From: an uncultured Prevotella sp.
GTDB taxonomy: Bacteria > Bacteroidota > Bacteroidia > Bacteroidales > Bacteroidaceae
Assembly (NCBI RefSeq): GCF_946407605.1
Contig: NZ_CAMJOS010000017.1
Span: forward strand, 1 to 64,000
DNA length: 64,000 bases
Direction of reading: 5' to 3'
Shown here: one piece after another, positions 61,610 to 64,000 of the stretch
Numbering within the stretch: position 1 is the first letter of the stretch
How the letters are laid out: each line of letters starts with the position of its first letter
The notes under the pieces: generated by a model
Seen by the model: the letters and a program-made list of their open reading frames with translations, nothing else
Told to the model about the DNA's origin: nothing
The model's database searches: none
Program-made: the position numbers and the translations under genes

Positions 61610-61785
61610 TGAGCCGAAGGGACGTCATCTACGACCCGTTCCGATGTTTGTTTCCATCCGTTCCGACGTCATCTGCGACCCGTTCCGATGATACTTTAGG
61701 GGGGTAAAGTATCGCATCTACGACCGCAAAATGACGTAGCTTCGGGTGAAAGAAACGTCCCGGACGCCCCCAAAGTGACATACCT
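61610..61785 (-). repeat. 177-bp dispersed repeat, right copy (inverted)
   Basis: Reverse complement of 17992-18168. Contains a perfect inverted repeat GATACTTTA / TAAAGTATC around GGGGGG. It ends at AGGTATGTCACTTT (minus strand), like the left copy. Confidence 0.85.
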
Positions 61786-61928
61786 ATCTCTTGCAGAAGA
61801 CTGGTTTATATCTCTCGCAGAAGTTTGTGGTTTTAATCTCTTGCAGATCTCGCGGATCTCGCAGATTATTAACAGACAGAATTCGGGTGCGCGCAGCAAA
61901 GATCTGCGTCATCTGCGCCATCTGCGAG
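61786..61928. repeat. ATCTCKYGCAGA word cluster
   Basis: The word ATCTCTTGCAGA or a near copy occurs at about 61785, 61811 and 61836, followed by GATCTCGCGGATCTCGCAGA; from 61901 the complementary orientation appears (GATCTGCGTCATCTGCGCCA). The pair could form a long hairpin. No gene is visible here. Confidence 0.5.
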
Positions 61929-62002
61929 AAATAAATACACTTTGCGAGAAACGACACTCTCTTGTCAGAGACTAAATGGTTAATGATTAATTTTAAAAGA
62001 TT

Positions 62003-62178
62003 ATGAGTCAGAAGTACATCAAGTCAAAGAACAACAATTCGCACAATGCGAAGACGTACGGCAAGTATTACGCCAAGCCCGTGTATGATGAGAAGTTCAT
62101 CACACTGCTGGTCTTGCCGCACTGGCGGACTCCTTTCACAACGAGTGGCTTGTGAAAGGCATCGTCCAACCACGATAG
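62003..62178 (+). pseudogene. Frameshifted HU/IHF-like histone-type gene remnant
   Basis: The first frame gives MSQKYIKSKNNNSHNAKTYG, then KYYAKPVYDEKFIT before losing similarity. A shift of two bases restores a frame reading HTAGLAALADSFHNEWLVKG, then IVQPR and stop. The two parts in order look like the start of the Bacteroidota HU-type DNA-binding proteins (YYAxxV, then GLAxxLAD, then xxxKGI). The rest of the gene (a normal length would be 120-160 residues) is absent. As an unshifted frame it would be a 50-residue peptide. Confidence 0.4.
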
Positions 62179-62277
62179 GAGTACGTCTTCTATCTTTCTT
62201 TTATACATAAATACACATCAAATAGCATCCGTCAAAATGAAGAGATAACAAAAATCGCCCATTTCATCGATTTTTTT

Positions 62278-62310
62278 AAGCCTGGCGATTCCTGCCGGGC
62301 TTTACTTTTT
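62278..62310 (+). terminator. Terminator of cassette 3
   Basis: AAGCCTGGC / GCCGGGCTT stem, then TACTTTTT; almost identical to the cassette 2 terminator. The sequence between 62179 and 62277 holds no gene but keeps a short match (CAAAATGAAGAGATAAC) to the VanZ tail region before cassette 2. Confidence 0.85.
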
Positions 62311-62317
62311 CACGTTT

Positions 62318-62373
62318 TGAGACTCTTTTTTCCTACCGTGGGACTGTTGTTTTCTGGAAAGAGACTAATTTTG
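62318..62373 (+). promoter_or_regulatory. Paired-site promoter, cassette 3
   Basis: TGAGACT at 62318, TGGGACT at 62339 (21 bp apart), TAATTTTG at 62366-62373 (27 bp after). It is near-identical to cassette 2 over about 110 bp, including the terminator. It drives the lipoprotein, leader-peptide and barrel genes. Confidence 0.75.
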
Positions 62374-62418
62374 CACCTGAATTCGAGAACTAAATTTTTA
62401 AATCAAAAATAAACAACA

Positions 62419-63213
62419 ATGAAAAATTCGATTAAGAGAGCGCAAAGCAAGCTCGCAGCCTTAGCAGCCATCCTGTGCTGCGCAGTGACAACAACAGTAT
62501 TCACCGCTTGTGGTGATGATGACACCCCGACGTCGCCCGTGGCTGGCGCCTACCAGTATTGGGTGGAGTTCGACCTGACAACTTCCTATGGTTATTACGA
62601 TACGGAGGTCGCAACGCTGAAGGCCGCCTTGAACAGGGCTGTAGGATTGGAAGGCAGTATCTACAAGAAGACCTACACCAGTAATCAGGACACCCAGATG
62701 AAAGCTGCCTGTGAGGAAGTGATTGCGCAATATTCTAACGTGCAGAGCCTCCTTTTGACCTACACGCTCTATGGTAATAATGGCGAGTACGGTAAGACGG
62801 TGAAGGTGGCAAGCCTGACAGCAGGAAAGAGCTTCACGACGCCCTACGCCACGATATTGTTTGACTCAGAAAACGATACGGAGGCCATGAAGGCCCTCAT
62901 GGACTCACTCTATTCATTGAAGACGGCTGCAGACAGCGCTACAGTGGAAAGACTAAGGAGCAAGACCAACGACTTCAGGACAAAGATTGTGCTGAATGTC
63001 AAGGATGCCATCAAGGATGTCAATGAGGTTTGGAATGTTGAGACAGACCTGGACAGATATAATGAGGCTTTCTTCGACCAGATTGCCAATGCTATCGAGG
63101 AGCCCGATTCACTGCTTTACAGCTTTACCATTCTTGTGTCCAAGGTAAGACTTCCTGAAGTGGAAAGGTCAAAGGTTTGGGAAAAGACTTACAAGGCCTA
63201 CAACAAGAAATAA
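62419..63213 (+). CDS. Lipoprotein of unknown function
   Basis: 264 residues, lipobox TTTVFTAC (Cys 31) followed by GDDDTPTSPVAG. The mature part is mostly helical and charged, with repeated small helices (TEVATLKAALNRAVGL, EAMKALMDSLYSLKTAADSA, NEAFFDQIANAIEEPDSLLY). It has no domain I can name. It is first in cassette 3, 46 bp after the -7 box, with the double-glycine peptide gene 114 bp downstream. An envelope partner for the peptide, for example in immunity or sensing, is one possibility; there is no direct evidence. Confidence 0.7.
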   Translation: MKNSIKRAQSKLAALAAILCCAVTTTVFTACGDDDTPTSPVAGAYQYWVEFDLTTSYGYYDTEVATLKAALNRAVGLEGSIYKKTYTSNQDTQMKAACEEVIAQYSNVQSLLLTYTLYGNNGEYGKTVKVASLTAGKSFTTPYATILFDSENDTEAMKALMDSLYSLKTAADSATVERLRSKTNDFRTKIVLNVKDAIKDVNEVWNVETDLDRYNEAFFDQIANAIEEPDSLLYSFTILVSKVRLPEVERSKVWEKTYKAYNKK

Positions 63214-63327
63214 AAACCAGGCATAAGGCAAATGAAAAGGATTTTCTTTCTGATGGTGAACGGATGTTCCGGGAGGCTGAAAGTCACAAAGAACAATAAA
63301 CAATAATATACAAATAAACAAAGAATT

Positions 63328-63579
63328 ATGGCAACAATGACACAGGAACAGATTGAGCAGAAGAAGCAACAGCTCGCAGAGAAAATGAAAGAAGTGAAGG
63401 CCCTCTACGACGAACTCAAGGAGGCAGGTGCAATCACGCCCGGGAAAGAATTGTCGGACGACGAACTCGACGAGATCGCAGGAGGAAGGAAAGTTCCGAC
63501 TGGAACAATACCTGCAGGTTTTGAAAAAGCTATGAGAGACTGGGATAATTTGACGTCTGGTCGGTATTGGTTGCTCTAA
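63328..63579 (+). CDS. Peptide with double-glycine leader (candidate exported peptide)
   Basis: 83 residues. The N-terminal half is a charged helix (QIEQKKQQLAEKMKEVKALY), followed by PGKELSDDELDEIAGG, a near-perfect double-glycine leader motif of the kind cut by C39-type peptidase domains of ABC exporters (L/I, E/D, A-G-G at the right spacing). Cleavage after Gly 53 would leave a 30-residue core: RKVPTGTIPAGFEKAM, then RDWDNLTSGRYWLL. The core has no Cys, so it is not a bacteroidetocin- or lanthipeptide-type peptide; it is basic-acidic mixed and ends in aromatic and Leu residues. No exporter is visible, but the window ends 420 bp later. Signal molecule, bacteriocin or small secreted effector are all possible. 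Unit order suggests co-expression with the lipoprotein upstream. Confidence 0.75.
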   Translation: MATMTQEQIEQKKQQLAEKMKEVKALYDELKEAGAITPGKELSDDELDEIAGGRKVPTGTIPAGFEKAMRDWDNLTSGRYWLL

Positions 63580-63606
63580 TCGCCCATTTTATAATAAACA
63601 AAAAAA

Positions 63607-64000
63607 ATGAACAAAAAGCTTTTGATGGCTCTCGTAGCCTTTTTGATGGTCACCACGGCACAGGCCCAATGGAGGGTTGGTGTGACAGGAGGTGCTGACT
63701 ACAATGTGTTCAGCATGGACCAACAGTACATGACCGACTACAAAGTCGATGGCCGATGGGGTATTACTTTAGGCGTAAGCGGACAGTATGACGTCAACGA
63801 ATGGTTGGGCGTGCGTGCCGACCTGAACTGGACGCAGAAGAACTATCGCCACTCGCGCGTAGTATATAGTGATGTGGACTATAAACTCACCAACGATTAC
63901 CTGCAACTGCCGGTGATGGCTTCGTTCAGCTTTGGCGGAGAGCGTCTGCGTGGTTTCTGCAACATGGGTGTCTATGGTGCCTACTGGCTTAACAGCCATC
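63607..64000 (+). CDS. Outer-membrane beta-barrel protein, N-terminal part
   Basis: The frame is open to the right edge; 131 residues visible. A signal peptide (MNKKLLMALVAFLMVTTAQA) is followed by strands WRVGVTGGADYNVFSM, WGITLGVSGQYDVNEWLGVR, LTNDYLQLPVMASFSFG and LRGFCNMGVYGAYW. This is the pattern of the porin-family/PorT-like barrels of Bacteroidota. It lies 27 bp after the double-glycine peptide and is probably in the same unit. The remainder of the gene is outside the window. Confidence 0.8.
   Translation, partial: MNKKLLMALVAFLMVTTAQAQWRVGVTGGADYNVFSMDQQYMTDYKVDGRWGITLGVSGQYDVNEWLGVRADLNWTQKNYRHSRVVYSDVDYKLTNDYLQLPVMASFSFGGERLRGFCNMGVYGAYWLNSH

Noticed and set aside
63232..63306. 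A 24-codon ORF between the lipoprotein and the double-glycine peptide
   Set aside because: It starts like a lipoprotein signal (MKRIFFLMVNGCSG) but ends after ten more residues; probably a truncated remnant or chance.

Overview
The window looks like a chromosomal segment of a gut or rumen Bacteroidota bacterium, most likely Prevotellaceae (Prevotella in the broad sense). The signs are two SusC/SusD pairs, a fimbrillin-type lipoprotein, many lipoproteins with a Cys lipobox, Bacteroidota promoters (TTTG, 19-20 bp, TAnnTTTG) in front of most transcription units, no obvious Shine-Dalgarno sequences, and C-termini that resemble type IX secretion signals. This is inferred from protein and promoter style; no rRNA or tRNA gene was seen.

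Layout. (1) 1-5125, minus strand: a polysaccharide operon of GH30, a large MG2-type secreted protein and GH35 (cut by the window edge). (2) 5.4-17.8 kb, plus: a membrane-bound AraC-type regulator, a 3098-residue secreted multidomain protein, two lipoproteins (one fimbrillin-like) and a 45-residue peptide. (3) 17.9-20.8 kb: repeat-rich DNA around a small beta-barrel protein and a lipoprotein. (4) 20.8-25.8 kb: GH51 arabinofuranosidase (minus), divergent from a CheY-like receiver protein and a TonB-dependent receptor. (5) 26-42.3 kb: a PUL-like operon with two SusC/SusD pairs and three fasciclin-domain lipoproteins but no glycoside hydrolase, followed by a candidate small RNA and a CotH-kinase protein. 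(6) 44.5-50.5 kb: housekeeping genes (acyl-CoA ligase, release factor 2, CYTH protein, HhH protein, sodium symporter). (7) 50.6-64 kb: the most unusual part.

In region 7 a VanZ/TPR/AraC-type fusion regulator is followed by three transcription units. Each begins with the same block: a hairpin terminator, two half-sites TGRGACT exactly 21 bp apart, and a TAATTTTG promoter element exactly 27 bp after the second half-site. The units encode (a) a TPR protein, a TPR/PP2C phosphatase with the same sensor layout as the regulator, and an M13 metallopeptidase; (b) a one-helix membrane peptide, a second M13 peptidase and a small secreted protein; (c) a lipoprotein, a peptide with a double-glycine leader and a beta-barrel protein cut by the window end. 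A leftover VanZ 3' end before unit (b) shows that the cassettes arose by duplication. I infer a small regulon in which one envelope-sensing regulator controls a phosphatase branch, two peptidases and a candidate exported peptide. The wiring is a hypothesis; the sequence architecture is directly visible.

Repeats are a second theme: 7-bp tandem repeats sit between genes of several operons and once inside a SusD signal-peptide region; a 177-bp repeat occurs in inverted orientation at 18.0 and 61.7 kb; and several hairpin elements appear in the intergenic spaces.
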